DNA of 64,000 nucleotides, taken from the NCBI GenBank assembly GCA_019188255.1, contig JAETXT010000008.1:3038001-3102000 (forward strand), written 5' to 3'. Both the position numbers and the translations under genes were made by a program. The notes below the pieces were generated by a model that made no database searches, was not told where the DNA came from, and saw only the letters and a program-made list of their open reading frames with translations. The DNA comes from Verticillium longisporum. Lineage: Eukaryota; Ascomycota; Sordariomycetes; Glomerellales; Plectosphaerellaceae. The number at the start of each line of letters is the position of its first letter. Position 1 is the stretch's first letter. This document shows, piece by piece, positions 22,880 to 34,463 of this stretch.

Positions 22880-23570
22880 ACCCCTAAGGGGTTGTCATCG
22901 GCCGTCGGCCACGGCGCCGAAACGGGCCCTGCTGGTCTTGCCTGGTCCGGCAGTTGGACCTGCCACTATTGTGCATCTCGCCCGAGAAAGCGGGACAGAC
23001 GGGCCACCAGAGAGGGAGAATAGAGGGGTCTTCCAAGACTTCTCGTCTTCTTCCTCGGACTCGGCTGCCAGCGATCGCCTCGCCGCATCAAGAAGGTGGC
23101 TGCGAAGTGTTTGCCCGTTCCCCGAACATGACAAAGCAGATGGCAATTCACAAAACGACATGGAATGCCTCGCACCACCAGGCTTGACACGAATGACTGA
23201 CAAAGAGTCGGAATTAGCAATCATCGTCCCTATTTTTCATTACAGCCTCTTTTGCGTCCTGCTTCAGACGTCTCAGCTTGACGAGGTGGCTCGCCCATGC
23301 TCGCGAGCTTGCTTGCTGGCCTGCTTGCCTCCAGACGCTTCCTGCCCACTATAATACAGCGCCCAACCCTCCTTTCCATCCCTGAAATCCGCCCGTTGCC
23401 AGGTGGGCAGTCCGCTCACAACGAGCGCGCACATGTCCCCCCGCCCACCTGATTTTACCTGCGTGCCCACCTGCCCTGCGGCGACGACCGCCAAACTCGC
23501 CTTCGTCAAATATACACTTTTCGTCGCCTCGTTCGTGAGCGGCCGGGCCACCGCCCCGAGGAGAGACATA

Positions 23571-23590
23571 GAGAGAGAGAGAGAGAGAGA
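23571..23590. repeat. (GA)10 microsatellite
   Basis: Ten perfect GA units in non-coding DNA, just after a near match (GAGAGACATA). Confidence 0.95.
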
Positions 23591-24096
23591 CCCGACGCCT
23601 GCTTTGCTAGATTACCCCGTGCTTTTCCCGTCGCCCGCCGCCAGAAAAAGACCAACAAACGGTCGAAATGCAAATGCTGAGTGGCCATGCTCGGGGAGGA
23701 ACAGAAGAATGCCCAGGGGTTCGGGGAAATTAAGAAACACGCAGAACCTAAGGTCAAGCTGCCCGGAAAATGGCCATCACAACCACGCCCCGTCCGACTC
23801 GAACTCCGTGGAAAAGACGACATGAATAAATAGAAAGGGGTTCCGAAAACAATAACCAGCTTTTGGCTTCTCGCAGCTCAAGGACCCTGAGAGGGTACTG
23901 GAGAGAGGAAAGGAGGAGAGGGAGGATGTGATCGGGGTGTGGTTACAAGTCGACAGTAAGCGCGCGAGATGCTGCGACTGGTAAGGTAAAAGGTGGAATC
24001 GGCATCATCCACCGAACCGTGGGTTTTCCATCATGCGTGTGATATCAACCCTCGGTCGTGCATGTGCCCTGCAGCGCGCTCAAAGGCTGCCTTGGC

Positions 24097-25781
24097 TCAA
24101 GCGTTGGTGGCAGCCTGCGAGGCGCCACGGCCGCGGGGAGCACCCCGACCACGGCCCTGTCCGCCGGTGAAGTTGCCACGGCCACCGCCCTGGCTTCCCT
24201 GGCGCTGGCCCTCGAAACCGCCGCGTCCGCGGCTGGGAGCGCCGCCACGTCCGGAAGCGTAGTTGCTGCCACCGTATGCGCCAGCCTTGGGACGGCGGGC
24301 CTCAACGTGGATTGTCTCGCCGTTGACGGTGTGGGGGTTAGCGGCGGCGGCGGCCTGGTAGCCGGCGGCGGTCGCGAACTCGACAAAAGCGCAGTTCTTC
24401 TGGCGATTGACATCGAAGTAGGTGAGCTCGCCGTGGGCGGCGAGAGTAGCGCGGAGGTCCTCAGTCTTGACCTTGTCGGTCACATACTTGACGTAGCCAA
24501 GGGTGTCCTTGTTCTCGGTGGGAGGGCCGGAGATGGACTGGGGGCGGTTCTGGCGTTTGGAGTCAGAGACGGACTGCCACTCTGTGGCAGCCTGGGAAGC
24601 TTCCTTGGACTCGGTAGGCTGCTGAACGGCGGCGCTGGGCTGAGGGATGCCGCTGCAGGGGCGGTAGCGGCAGGAGTAGCTGAAGCGGGGGCAGCCGACT
24701 TCGCGGCGGGAACAGCAGCCTTGGGGAGGGGAACGGCGGCCTTGGGTCCGACAGCAGCGGCAGCGCGGCTGGCCCAAGACATGTGCTTGGCAGGAACAGC
24801 GGCAACAGGCTTCTCGGCCTTGGCAGGAGGAGCAACAGGCGTCGGGCTAGGGTCGGCAGGCTTCTCAGCCTCCTTGACGTCGTCCTGCGCAACCTCGGCG
24901 GCAACAGCCTCCGGGTTCGTCTCAGCGGCAGCCTCAGGCACAGCCTCGACGGGCTCCTCGGCCTTGGCCTCGTCAGCATTGCTAGCAGCCTCGTCAGTGC
25001 TGGCGGCAGTCTCCTCGACGGAATCCTCGAGCTTCTTATCGACCTCGTCAGCATCAATGGCAGCCTCTTCCTTGGTCTCCTCCTCAGCCTCGACGGGGCC
25101 TTCTCGGCCTCAGCGGCGGGGGGCTGGGCTCAATGTTCACTTGCTCCTCCTGGGTCTCGACGACGGCCTCCTCCTCGCCTTCCTCGTTGACGAAGCGCAG
25201 AATATCGTTGACGAAGAAGTAGCCAGAAGGCTGCGGTGCGAGGACGAAGGTCTGGACGAACTTCTGGGGCTCAGCAGCCTTGTTGGAGGTCTCGCCAATG
25301 ACCTGGATGACAATGTTGTCGAACGAGGCCATAGAGTCGACGTTGGTGACGCGGACCTTGCAGTCCTGGAAGTCGAGCTCCTTGATACGCTCCTGGATGG
25401 CCTGAGAGAAAGGAAACAAGGTCAGACGAGAACGACGAGGCAGACCAGTAGGGCTACTCACATTTCTACCGACGGACACTGTGGCAACCTCGGCCTCCTT
25501 GCCGTAGACGAACTGGGAGCGCTTGCCGTAGAAGAGCTTCAGGGGATTAGCAGGCCGATGGCAGGATGGCAGCGGTCAGGCAGGCAACGTACGTGAAGCT
25601 TCTCGGGCGTCTTGCTCAGGGTGGTGTAGTACTGCTCAACGAAGTACCAACCGACCTCATCCTTACTGAGGTTGGCGTTAGAAGCCGAAGAGGGGGAGGA
25701 ATCAGTGGCAGCAGCGACGGACGATTGATCGGCATTGCCCTTGTACTGTTCCTGCGCCGTGACGTTACCGTAGGCCGCCAT
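24097..25781 (-). CDS. G3BP-like NTF2 + RRM RNA-binding protein, three apparent frameshifts
   Basis: Relative of metazoan G3BP, fission yeast Nxt3 and budding yeast Bre5, which act with the ubiquitin protease Ubp3 and in RNA granules. Exons on the minus strand: 25781-25593, 25536-25462 and 25401-24097. The NTF2-like domain spans about residues 40-160 (SKDEVGWYFVEQYYTTLSK, LFYGKRSQFVYG, FDNIVIQVIGE, SGYFFVNDILRF). An acidic Ala/Glu linker follows. The RRM lies near 387-461, with RNP1-like NCAFVEFA. The C terminus is a Gly/Arg-rich RGG tail. The long exon reads in one frame only after three single-base additions, near the G runs (+ strand) at 25118-25123 and 25095-25098 and near 24658-24661. 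Repaired, the protein is 523 residues and the total length divides by three. The first intron uses an unusual CTGAAG acceptor. Identity is firm; exact linker sequence is not. Confidence 0.88.
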
Positions 25782-27050
25782 GGTTGGGAATCTGATGTTT
25801 CTGATCGGGCGCAACTCGAACCGGGATGTTGGGTCTGACGATGTCGCCGGACCGATGTGGGTGGGATTAGACTCGTTGTACGTAGGCGACGACGAGTGTG
25901 CGTATAGCGCTGCGCTGCAGACAGAGTTAGGGCCTAGGAGTCTGGCAGAGATGGATGCAGACAGGGGTGCCGAGCTTGATGGCTTACCTCGAGGTACGAG
26001 GCAGGGCAATCGTTCGAAAGGACCGAGTCGCAATGGGTTGGAGTTCCGTTTCGAGAACAAGGACCAAAAGCCGAAATTATGTAAGGAAGGGTTCCAAAGG
26101 CCGCAGGAACGGGAAGGAGGAGGATGGGTGTGGACGTTGGAGGGAGGATGCAGAATAGAGGAAGGGAGGGAGGGAGAGACGTTGGGTATATGTGCGGGCA
26201 CAAAGAGATCGTTGGAGGGAAGTGGCTGAGATGCAATCGTGGTGATGGTGTCGCGAGTGATGGACGGACGGGATTGGGATTTGACTTGGGGGAGATAGAC
26301 GACAGACGGGAAGGGCCTCGGGGGAAGGTGGTGGAAAAAAAACACGCCCAGGTGATCACGCCCTGCCCTGTGCTTTCCCCAAGATCCAGCGAGGAGGACT
26401 TTGCACACAAGGGGGGGAGACTCGGTGGGCACGCTTGGGCACCGCGACGTGTCATGTAGCTGCGAGCTCGGTCAATGTACCATCTAGGCAGCTTAATCAT
26501 CGCGTCTTTGCCCCACCTGCCGCCGCCTTGCAGTTGCGACCCGTCAAGGTGCAAAGGCCCAGTCTTGACTCTCGGAGCTGTGGCAGGAGCTGGGAGCAGC
26601 TTGGGTGCTCCCTCTAAAAGCTAAGAGCAGTCTGACGGCACACGACAGCGCGCAGTGTGGTCCATGCTTCAACGTGGTCACCAAATGCCATTGGCATTTT
26701 GGAACACGACGCTTGGGCAGAAAGTCATGTCTTAGAGTACATGGTACCTACCTAGGCTGGAACACCATCTGGCCGGCTCCACCAAGCTGTTTGTAGCTCC
26801 TATGATCATCAGGCAAAATCACTCAGATGCTGCTGACCATTACGCAAACAGCGAAGGATCATCGCATCGCGTGAGGCCATGCAAGTAGCTTGAATCTGCA
26901 CATCATGAATGACATCCACGAGGTCGGGCATGCAAAACAATATTCTACGTCTTGCTCCTTGCTGCTCGGAGCTCAGCGATCTATCTCTTCTAGAACCTTT
27001 TGATAATGCTACAGCCAACGATGCGGGCCATAATGGTCGATACAGTGCCA
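25782..27050. other. promoter of the G3BP-like gene and 3' side of gpi13
   Basis: The first half is likely promoter and leader of the minus-strand G3BP-like gene; its coding-strand sequence is C-rich. The remainder up to 27050 is the 3' flank of gpi13. No other gene seen. Confidence 0.5.
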
Positions 27051-30000
27051 TCAGTCGGCGAATCCAAACACCTCACTCACAGACAGAGTGTTCGACCTCA
27101 CACCCGCCAGCGTCACCACGATGCACACCAGATCCACAACCAGCAACAAGACAGCACCCATCATGAACCTCGGGCAGAACACCCTGTACAGCATCAAGTG
27201 TCTCCTCAAATGCCCGGCCCAAGCCATGGTGGCCAAGCTTTCGACGGCGAAGAAAGACACAAACGCCGCCAGCGCTCGACTGGCACTCTCCAGCACGCCT
27301 TTCCTCTTGGGTCCGACCTTCCACAGCACCACAAGAGGCACCGCTGACGCTGCGATGATCTGCGCACCAAAGTGGTTGAGGGCCACGACGATCGGTGTCC
27401 ATGGGTAGCGGATCGTGAAGAGCGGGATAAAGGCGCTGTCCCACTGGATGCTCGAGGGGGTGGCCTGGTGGCCAGTCTTGAAGTAGGCAAAGTTGCCGAG
27501 GAGAGCAAGCATGACAGGGCCGATCGACTCAGCGGTCAGGCCGTTGAGGTCGAGAATCTCCATGAGCGACATGGTCTGCCAGAAAACCAGGGCGAGGGCG
27601 CCGCCACCCATGGGCTTCGATAAGAGGATGCAGCCGGCGAGGAGGTTCATTGGCAAAAGTAGATAGCGCGCGCCGTTGGTGTTGCCGTAACCGAGAATGA
27701 CAACTTTGTTGCTGCCGTCGGGGGCGCGAGACTGCACGACCGACACCAGAGGGGGCGCCCAGACGAAGGCTGTCGTCCCAGCCACAAAGACAAGGGCGAG
27801 AACCAGTTGGGCCACGTACACGGCGATTGTCTTGAGCGTCTGCTCAGGCAGACCAGGGACCCAGTCGCCGTTGTCTGCAGCGTCAAGAACCCAGTAGAGA
27901 GCGGCCATGAAGAGGCCAGCCCTGTAGATGTAGCCAATCCAGGTTGGGCCCAGGCCTTCCCATGACCGCGAAGGCACGAGGAACGACTTGATGATAGCAG
28001 GAAGAGCAAAAGCAACAACAAAGGGGATGAGAAGCTGCCATCCAGCCGACGTCGAGGATGACGACGAGGCATAGTAGGTGGATGTGCAGTAAGGCATCTG
28101 CTCCTCGCGGCAGAGCTTGGAGAAGGAGGCTACCCTGCCCAGAACAATAAAGAGAACCGAGTGGTAGACGGCAAGGGTGCGCTCCACAGGAGAGGGGATG
28201 GAACAGGAGGCGACAGCACTGATGGCGCCAAAGGTGGAGATAAAGAAGAGGAGGATGGAATCCTCCCAGATGGTGTACGAGTTTGACGCAAACCCAACAG
28301 ACTGACTGACAGTAAATAGGACAGAAAGCCAGCCCCAGACAGAAGTGGGCAGGATGTTGAGAAGGCCCTTTCCAGCGTCTGTGAGAGCTACCAGAGCGGC
28401 CACAATACTAGCGAAAGCAGCAGCCGCCGCTGCATAGGTCAGATCGTTGGCGCCGAGGAGCTGAGAGCCGGCAGCCCCAGCGAATGCTCCTGGAATGGCG
28501 CCCACAAGAGCCGCAACGACGATGTTTTTGTGAAGCTGCGTATACTCCGGCGAAGCAGCGCCCACGATGCCTTGAAGCTCAAGCTTCTTCTCGGCAAAGT
28601 CAAGCTCAATGTCTGTGGCTGCGAAATCCTCGTCTTCGTCGCGGGACGCATAGACTAGCAGCATGATGACACCCGCCGCCATGACGATGATGCCCGTGAT
28701 CATCTTAGGCACATCAAATCGTGCCCAAAGATCCTTGCACACCTGCAGGGTCTCCTCCTGGAAATTCCTGAATGACTGATATGAAGCGGGCCACGACTTG
28801 GTAGCCCACGCGCCATGCGCCTGGGTCCAGCTCGCATGGGTCGGGCTCGACTTGGACGAGCTCTCCATGCCACGTGCAGCGAAGTAGGAATCTTGGTATC
28901 GCTGTGTGCCGGCAGCCGAGATCCGCGAGACGGCAGCCAGGTTGGCCCAATCGTTGCCCTTGACACCAGCAAATGCCTCCTCGATGGGCCCTCCTAGGTT
29001 GTTGAAGGGAATGGGGATACCGAGCAGGAGGGCCAACGTCGACACAAGATCAATCTGGTTGACAGGGCGTTCCTTGCCTGTTGCGGGCGGCTGCGCATGA
29101 TTGGGGTCGGTTCGGCCGAAGAAGGGCCTCTTGCTGTACATCCAAAGGGCTGCCTCCACTTCGTCATCGGACTCGCCGCCGTGGTCGCCCTTTTCGTCCA
29201 TGCCGTGATCCCCCATCACAATCAGAACGGTATCGTCATCGATCTGCGTAGATAGGTCACGCAGCCAGGCATCCATCTGCTCCAGTTTCGCCTTCATGGC
29301 GGGGTGGTCTGGGCCATAGCGGTGGCCCGCATGATCGACTCCAAGAAGATGTCCGATGAGAACGTCCCATTTCCCCTTGTTCTCGGGCTGAAGTAGGGGC
29401 GCTAGGTGATCAATGACACCAGTGTCGACCGTGTGCAGGTCCCAGACGTTGAAACTGTCGTACGCGCGACTGATGTTGGGCTCGAAGTAGTCGGGGAACA
29501 AGGACACCCAGGTATCGTCACCAATGTGAACGATGCGCTGCCCCAGGCCCTTCATCTGCATCAGCAGGTTATCCTCCTCAATGGCCGTGCCCGCGAAATT
29601 GCTACCAGCGTCGATGAAGGTCGGTAGCGTCCCGGTCGTCAAGCCCTTGAGCCTCTGCAACGTGGCCGTCGGAGGGTCGGCAATAAAGGGCCGAAGAAAG
29701 GCGTTCTGCGGCGCCCTGAGCGCCGTCTCGTGCAGAAAGGGAAACGCGTTGTGGAAGGGCGCATTGTCGGCGACGGGCACGGTAAAGTCGTACCGCAGCG
29801 CGTCAATGATGACGACGACGGCCTTGTCGAAGGATTTGGGATGCCAGCAGCCGCCCTCGACGGTGCCCATGCCCTTCCAGCGCCCCGCCGGCTCGACGGG
29901 CGGCACGGCGCACGCGGACTTTTCGTCCAGCACCATGCGCGTCAGCAGGAAGCCGCTCGTGAAGAGCAGGATGCCCACGGCGTGGATGCTGAGCAGCCAG

Positions 30001-30116
30001 AGCCAGAAGCCGACGGCCCACCACCAGCGCCGCCCAAAGGCGCTCTTGCGGCGGGCCTCGAACGCCTTGCGCTGGAGCTCGGATGCGTTTGCTTTCGTCT
30101 TGGGCGCGCCATCTTG

Positions 30117-30147
<31 letters not shown>

Positions 30148-30251
30148 GCGGCGTCGGACGCCTCTTTCGCTCGCTTTGCGCGGGCGTATTCCGCCGCGAT
30201 GGTTTTGTAGTCGGCCGATGGGGCGGGCTGTTTGGAATGCGGTTGGGCCAT
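27051..30251 (-). CDS. gpi13: GPI ethanolamine-phosphate transferase 3 (PIG-O/Gpi13)
   Basis: ER membrane enzyme that adds ethanolamine phosphate to the third mannose of the GPI anchor precursor, the group through which the anchor joins protein. One exon codes 1066 residues, typical for the family. A cytosolic N terminus with 10 Gln precedes the first membrane segment near residue 85. The lumenal catalytic domain is of the alkaline-phosphatase superfamily: VVVIIDALRYDF near 146-157 holds a metal-binding Asp, KGLTTGTLPTF near 200-210 holds the likely nucleophile Thr, and GHLLGVDHAGH and MGDHGMDEKGDHGG (about 345-358) hold further metal ligands. The C-terminal half has many membrane helices. 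The ATG at 30251 is the first in frame; the frame upstream has no ATG before its stop. Confidence 0.95.
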
Positions 30252-30953
30252 GGCCGGCTCGGGTTTCGTGGCAGGAACAGTAGACAAACAAGAAAGAAAA
30301 AGAAAAGAAAGAAGAGACGATTTTAAGAGTGGACGGACTGTGCCATGGGAATTGATGGGGCTTTGCAGACTCGCCGTGTGCTGGTCAATGGCAGGCAGAG
30401 TCTGTAGGCGAAAAGAATGGAGTTGTGGAAAGCAGAGAGAGGGTCGCGCCGACGTCGTCCGTGCCGGGACGGGACGGGGCCCTCAAGGTTGTGAACGCAT
30501 TGTGGGGTCGACGCCCTCGCTGCTTTTACGCACATGAGCTTCTTCCCTATACACCTGACAGTCGGCCAGCTCCTGGGGCCGTCCGTACGATAAATATATC
30601 ATAGCAAATGGAGCGATCTTAATGTTGTTGTGTTGCACGCAAAATCTTTGGTTGGTCTGGGGAAAAGAACAAAATCTTTCAAGGTTCGTACGTCATCAGA
30701 GGTCTACAGATAGGTCGAAATACAAGCATGCCCGCCAACGCCATTACCTTTCCTTGGTGCCGGGACTCAATGCAGGTCATGATTGCCCAGCATCGTCAGA
30801 GATCCAATCCTTCGCGGCATCGTCCGCACCAAAGCCCTCCCTGCCCATTTTTAGGGGGGCGGCACTCATCGCAAAGAGATGAGGCACTCAGTAGTGCCAG
30901 AGACCGTCCGCGCCGTCCGAGTCTTTCTCATCTCCCTCCTTGTTGTTCAACTT
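30252..30953. other. spacer between gpi13 and the b561-like gene
   Basis: Tandem minus-strand genes: holds the gpi13 promoter and the 3' flank of the b561-like gene. No other feature seen. Confidence 0.5.
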
Positions 30954-33623
30954 CTAATCGAACATGTCGGCTCCTGTCGGCCTGCTCTCGCTTCGCCTCC
31001 TCTCCTGTCTCCTCCTTCGACGATTGTCGGCCGCCGAAGCTGTTGGCTTGTCGCCGGGGCCCCCAGGTGACGGACTCATAGCGCTCCACGTCCCGTGGCT
31101 TTCCGGGCTGCCAATGCTGGAGGCTTCCGGCGGCGCCAGAGATGCGCTTCCTGCCGGCTGGCCAGAGTAGTATGCCGAGTCCTTGGGCTTGCGCCCCTTG
31201 GCAAACGCGGGGTTCGGTGGTGATAGCGGCGGCAAGGGCGTCGCGTCGGTCACAGCGCTTTCTGCTGCAAGCTCCACTCGACGCTGGCTGGAGTCACGTC
31301 TATATCGTTGCCGGCTGGGTGACCCGGTGCCGATGCTGCTGATTGAATTGTCGCGCCTCCTCCGCTGGTCCCTCCTTGAAGCCGCTGCTTCGTCATCTGT
31401 GAGTCTGCGGAGCGTCACGTTCCTGTCCTTGTCGTCGTGCATCTTGACCTTGACGCTGACAGGCCCGCTGGGGGTATAGGCTCTATGCCTCGCCTCCTCT
31501 TCCGCCGCGAGTGCGCCGGCTGAAGCTGCTGCCGCTGCCGCTGCACGTTCTCCCTCTGCGCGTCTCCGCTCCGACGGTCGCCGGTGTGGTCTTCCGCCAG
31601 GAGAAAAGTATGATTCACTTCCCGACTCATGATGGAGTATACCTTGTGGGTCGGCTGGCATGGCTGGCATGACGGCCGGCTCAACCACGTCTGTTCTGAC
31701 CTGCGAGTCGGCGCGGGAACGAGACACGGGAAACGGAGCTGGTACAGGAGGTGCCCCAGCTGGTAGAGGTGGCATGGGCGGGCCGCTGCGGCCCGAGTCC
31801 GCAGGTCGAGGCTCGAACTGTGACGAATCCTCCGTCAACCCAGTGACCGACGTGCCAACGGCTGAATATGGGGCCTGACGTCCGGATGGCCGTCGAGAAT
31901 GTCTTCTGGTTCGTGATGGTGAGGAGTAACCGTCGCCCGTATATCTGGAAACCATGGTCTCCTCCTCATCTCGGTACCTGTAGTCCTCCTGTCGCTTGTT
32001 CTTGCGGTCTGCCAACTTCTTTGCGAACCATCCAAGTCCCAAGCCTGCCAGTATACCTTTCCCTTTACCCCCAGTTCCAGGTGTACGGTCCCCATCACGC
32101 CTCCTGGAGGGGCTCACGTAGGACGAATAGTCAGAATCCTCAATCTCGTAGCCTGAGCGGGTTCTGGCGTGCGTAGGACGAGTGGTGATGGGTCTGCTGT
32201 TTTGGGGGCGCTCCTCGGATGCACTCAGGGCCTGAGCAAGATGTGTGTTGCCGGGAGGTGGCAGCAAGGACGCCGTACCGACATCGTGTCGAGTAGTTTC
32301 CGTATAGTCGCTGTATTCACTGACAGCCGGGGCTGTGCCTCGACCGACTCTGTCCCGACGAGGCGTTTCGGTCGAGACGGCGGAATACTCGTCGTTGTAG
32401 TGTTTCTTCTCCCGGCGGTTCATCATGCCGGACACGAGCTTGCCTGCTCCGAGTGCCGCGCCAACACCGAGCATGGCTTTCATGAACCCACCTCCCTTTT
32501 TGTGATCCTCTCTGCGGGAATCGAATTCGGTGTACTTGTCGTCGTCAATGTAGCTTGCCGACGGTCTCCGAGCGCCTGCGTAGGATGTCGACGGTCGTCC
32601 GCCGCCGACATAGCTGGTGGAAGCTCTTCGCGAAGCAATGACCTCGGGGCCTCTGTTTCGGCTGCGGCTTCGGGATCGTGATCCACTGCGACTCGTGGCG
32701 TTGTCCTTCTTAGTATTTCGTCGACGCGTGAAAGCCCAGAGCGCTCCGCCAGCCGCAAGCGGTCCAAGCCATCGGGACATGCCTCCACGACGTTCCGTTT
32801 TCTCCGTAACTTCTGTACGGTATTCCGAGTGAGGGCCGTACGTCATTCCGGAGCGACCTCCTCTGGTGTAAGCATCCCGGTCCTTGAACTCTCCCCTACG
32901 GTAGTCGAAGATGAAGTAGAGCAGAAAGAGAAAGGCCATCCACAACGAGTACAAAATGAACAGGTACTTGGGCGATCCGTACAGCGTGAGACCGAGAGGA
33001 ATCTGAATGATGCCGAGAAGGGCAATCAGCCGCCCGCTCCACTGGTGGAACATGACCCGGATGGATCTCCCCTGCACGTGGCGGACGAGTCGCCCTCCAA
33101 TGGCCTGGAGCAGAAACATGACGTAGATAGCTAGACCGATGGCGTGGTGAGGATTCGTCCAGCTCCTGTTTGGGCCGACTGCGAACCAGCCGAGGACGAA
33201 GACGACGGTGAGCAGCAGGATGTTGAAGATACCAAGCATGGCGTGGTATTTGATGGCGAAACCAGGACGTCTGGTGTAGAACCGGGCGAAGAAGACTGCT
33301 GCTGGAACAAAGAGAAGGAAAACGAGGGCGCCAATCACAGCATGTGCCATGATCAGGCTGTGGTATTCGGCCACGGTCGAGAAGCGGTTGGCCATGCCTG
33401 TGGCAAACGCGGGTTAGCAATGTGCGCAAGGTAGTGAGGCATGATGGAACGTGGGGGCAGAGGTCGGCCTACCGTTGTATCGCATCGTCTCGAAATTCAA
33501 GCCTTGCAAGTTTGGCAGCAGAAAGTTGTTCTTCTCAAAGTCCCAGGTGCCATCGCCGACAGTCATTGTGTTCGAGTCGTACTGCGCGCCGCCTGGGGCC
33601 GAGTATCTGTCTGCCGGCGCCAT
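30954..33623 (-). CDS. cytochrome b561-like membrane protein with long disordered tail
   Basis: Exons 33623-33473 and 33397-30954 (minus strand) give 864 residues. After a short N-terminal part (GDGTWDFEKNNFLLPNLQGL) come about five or six membrane helices at residues 65-235 with histidines placed as in cytochrome b561 proteins: YHSLIMAHAVIG, IKYHAMLGIFN, NPHHAIGLAIYVMF and MFHQWSGRLIALLG. These could hold two hemes and pass electrons across a membrane. No signal peptide or DOMON domain is evident at the N terminus. The remaining 600 residues are rich in Arg, Ser and Gly and look disordered and cytosolic, with one short hydrophobic stretch (KGILAGLGLGWFAKKLADRK). Donor and partner unknown. 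The membrane part is confidently b561-like; the tail has no function I can name. Confidence 0.83.
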
Positions 33624-34463
33624 AACGGCGACGACAAGGAGGGGTCGTAGTCAATAGGATTGTTGGGGGTTGGAATGTTGAAGGGTCGGTGTCTTGGCCT
33701 TGGTTGACTTTTTCGCCAGAATAGGAAGGGAATTATCGGCCGAAGTGGTGGAGGACGATGGGAGACCGCTCGACTGGTATGTTCAAGGTGGGGGACCAGT
33801 ATGAATGGCGGTAATGTTAGTTCGAAGGACTTTGGCCACAATGTGTTTCTGTGGAATCCATAAAGCCTTCGATAGTGCCAATGCTGAGATGTCCAGAAGC
33901 CGGATGTGACGGTAGGTCTGGGCTAAGCTGTGCTGTTCTCGAGTGGTTGTGCAGTTGACCGTTGTCCTGGGAGGAAGGGGGGTTGCCTGACAGCTGTGGT
34001 TGCGCGGGGTGACGGGGCAACGGGTGGGACCCGTCGCCAACAGCATGAACAGTGACAGCGCATTGTACAGGGGGTTTTCCTCTTGGTAACATGACGAACG
34101 TCACTATTGATTGGTGGGAGCTTTTATCGTGCTTATCGGTAAAACAGGACCTCCGTGTTAGTCAGCCTTTCCAGTCTATTTTCCAGGCCGGGCCATCCTG
34201 GGACATGCGCCTCGACCAACTCTTGTCTGGGCTTCGAACTATCCACCCCACTGACGACAGCGGCTGGTCCCCCTGTCGAGCCCCCCAAACCGAGGCAAAT
34301 GAAGTATCATCATCAGCATCCTCCCTCACCTTTGCACGCTTAGGAGGGTTTGCAAAAAAGGAGAAAAGAACCTAGTGACTGGTATAACCAGGCCCGAAAT
34401 CAGCAAACTCGCTCTCTTATGCAACAAACTACACTCAACATCGGTAGCCATAGAACAGCTGTC
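33624..34463. other. divergent promoter region, b561-like gene and cab4
   Basis: The two genes start back to back with 840 bases between them, so this region should contain both promoters. No defined operator could be read with confidence. Confidence 0.5.

Larger units (their letters stand above)
20113..24096. other. 4-kb region without a supportable gene
   Basis: Begins with the upstream region of the PH-domain gene and ends with the 3' side of the G3BP-like gene. It contains simple repeats (listed separately), a CT-rich stretch at about 22430-22690 on the + strand that resembles a fungal promoter or leader, and many short frames with no family resemblance. It could hold a non-coding RNA or a fast-evolving gene, but I cannot support one. 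Confidence 0.45.

Noticed and set aside
22938..23354. Possible 138-codon + strand gene after the CT-rich stretch
   Set aside because: Starts with a plausible Met but shows no conserved block, and the cysteine-rich end looks like random reading; left as part of the gene-free region.
24058..25596. 512-codon + strand frame opposite the G3BP-like gene
   Set aside because: The NTF2, RRM and RGG parts are clear on the minus strand. The + frame is a low-complexity Ala/Gly/Leu by-product of GC-rich coding DNA.
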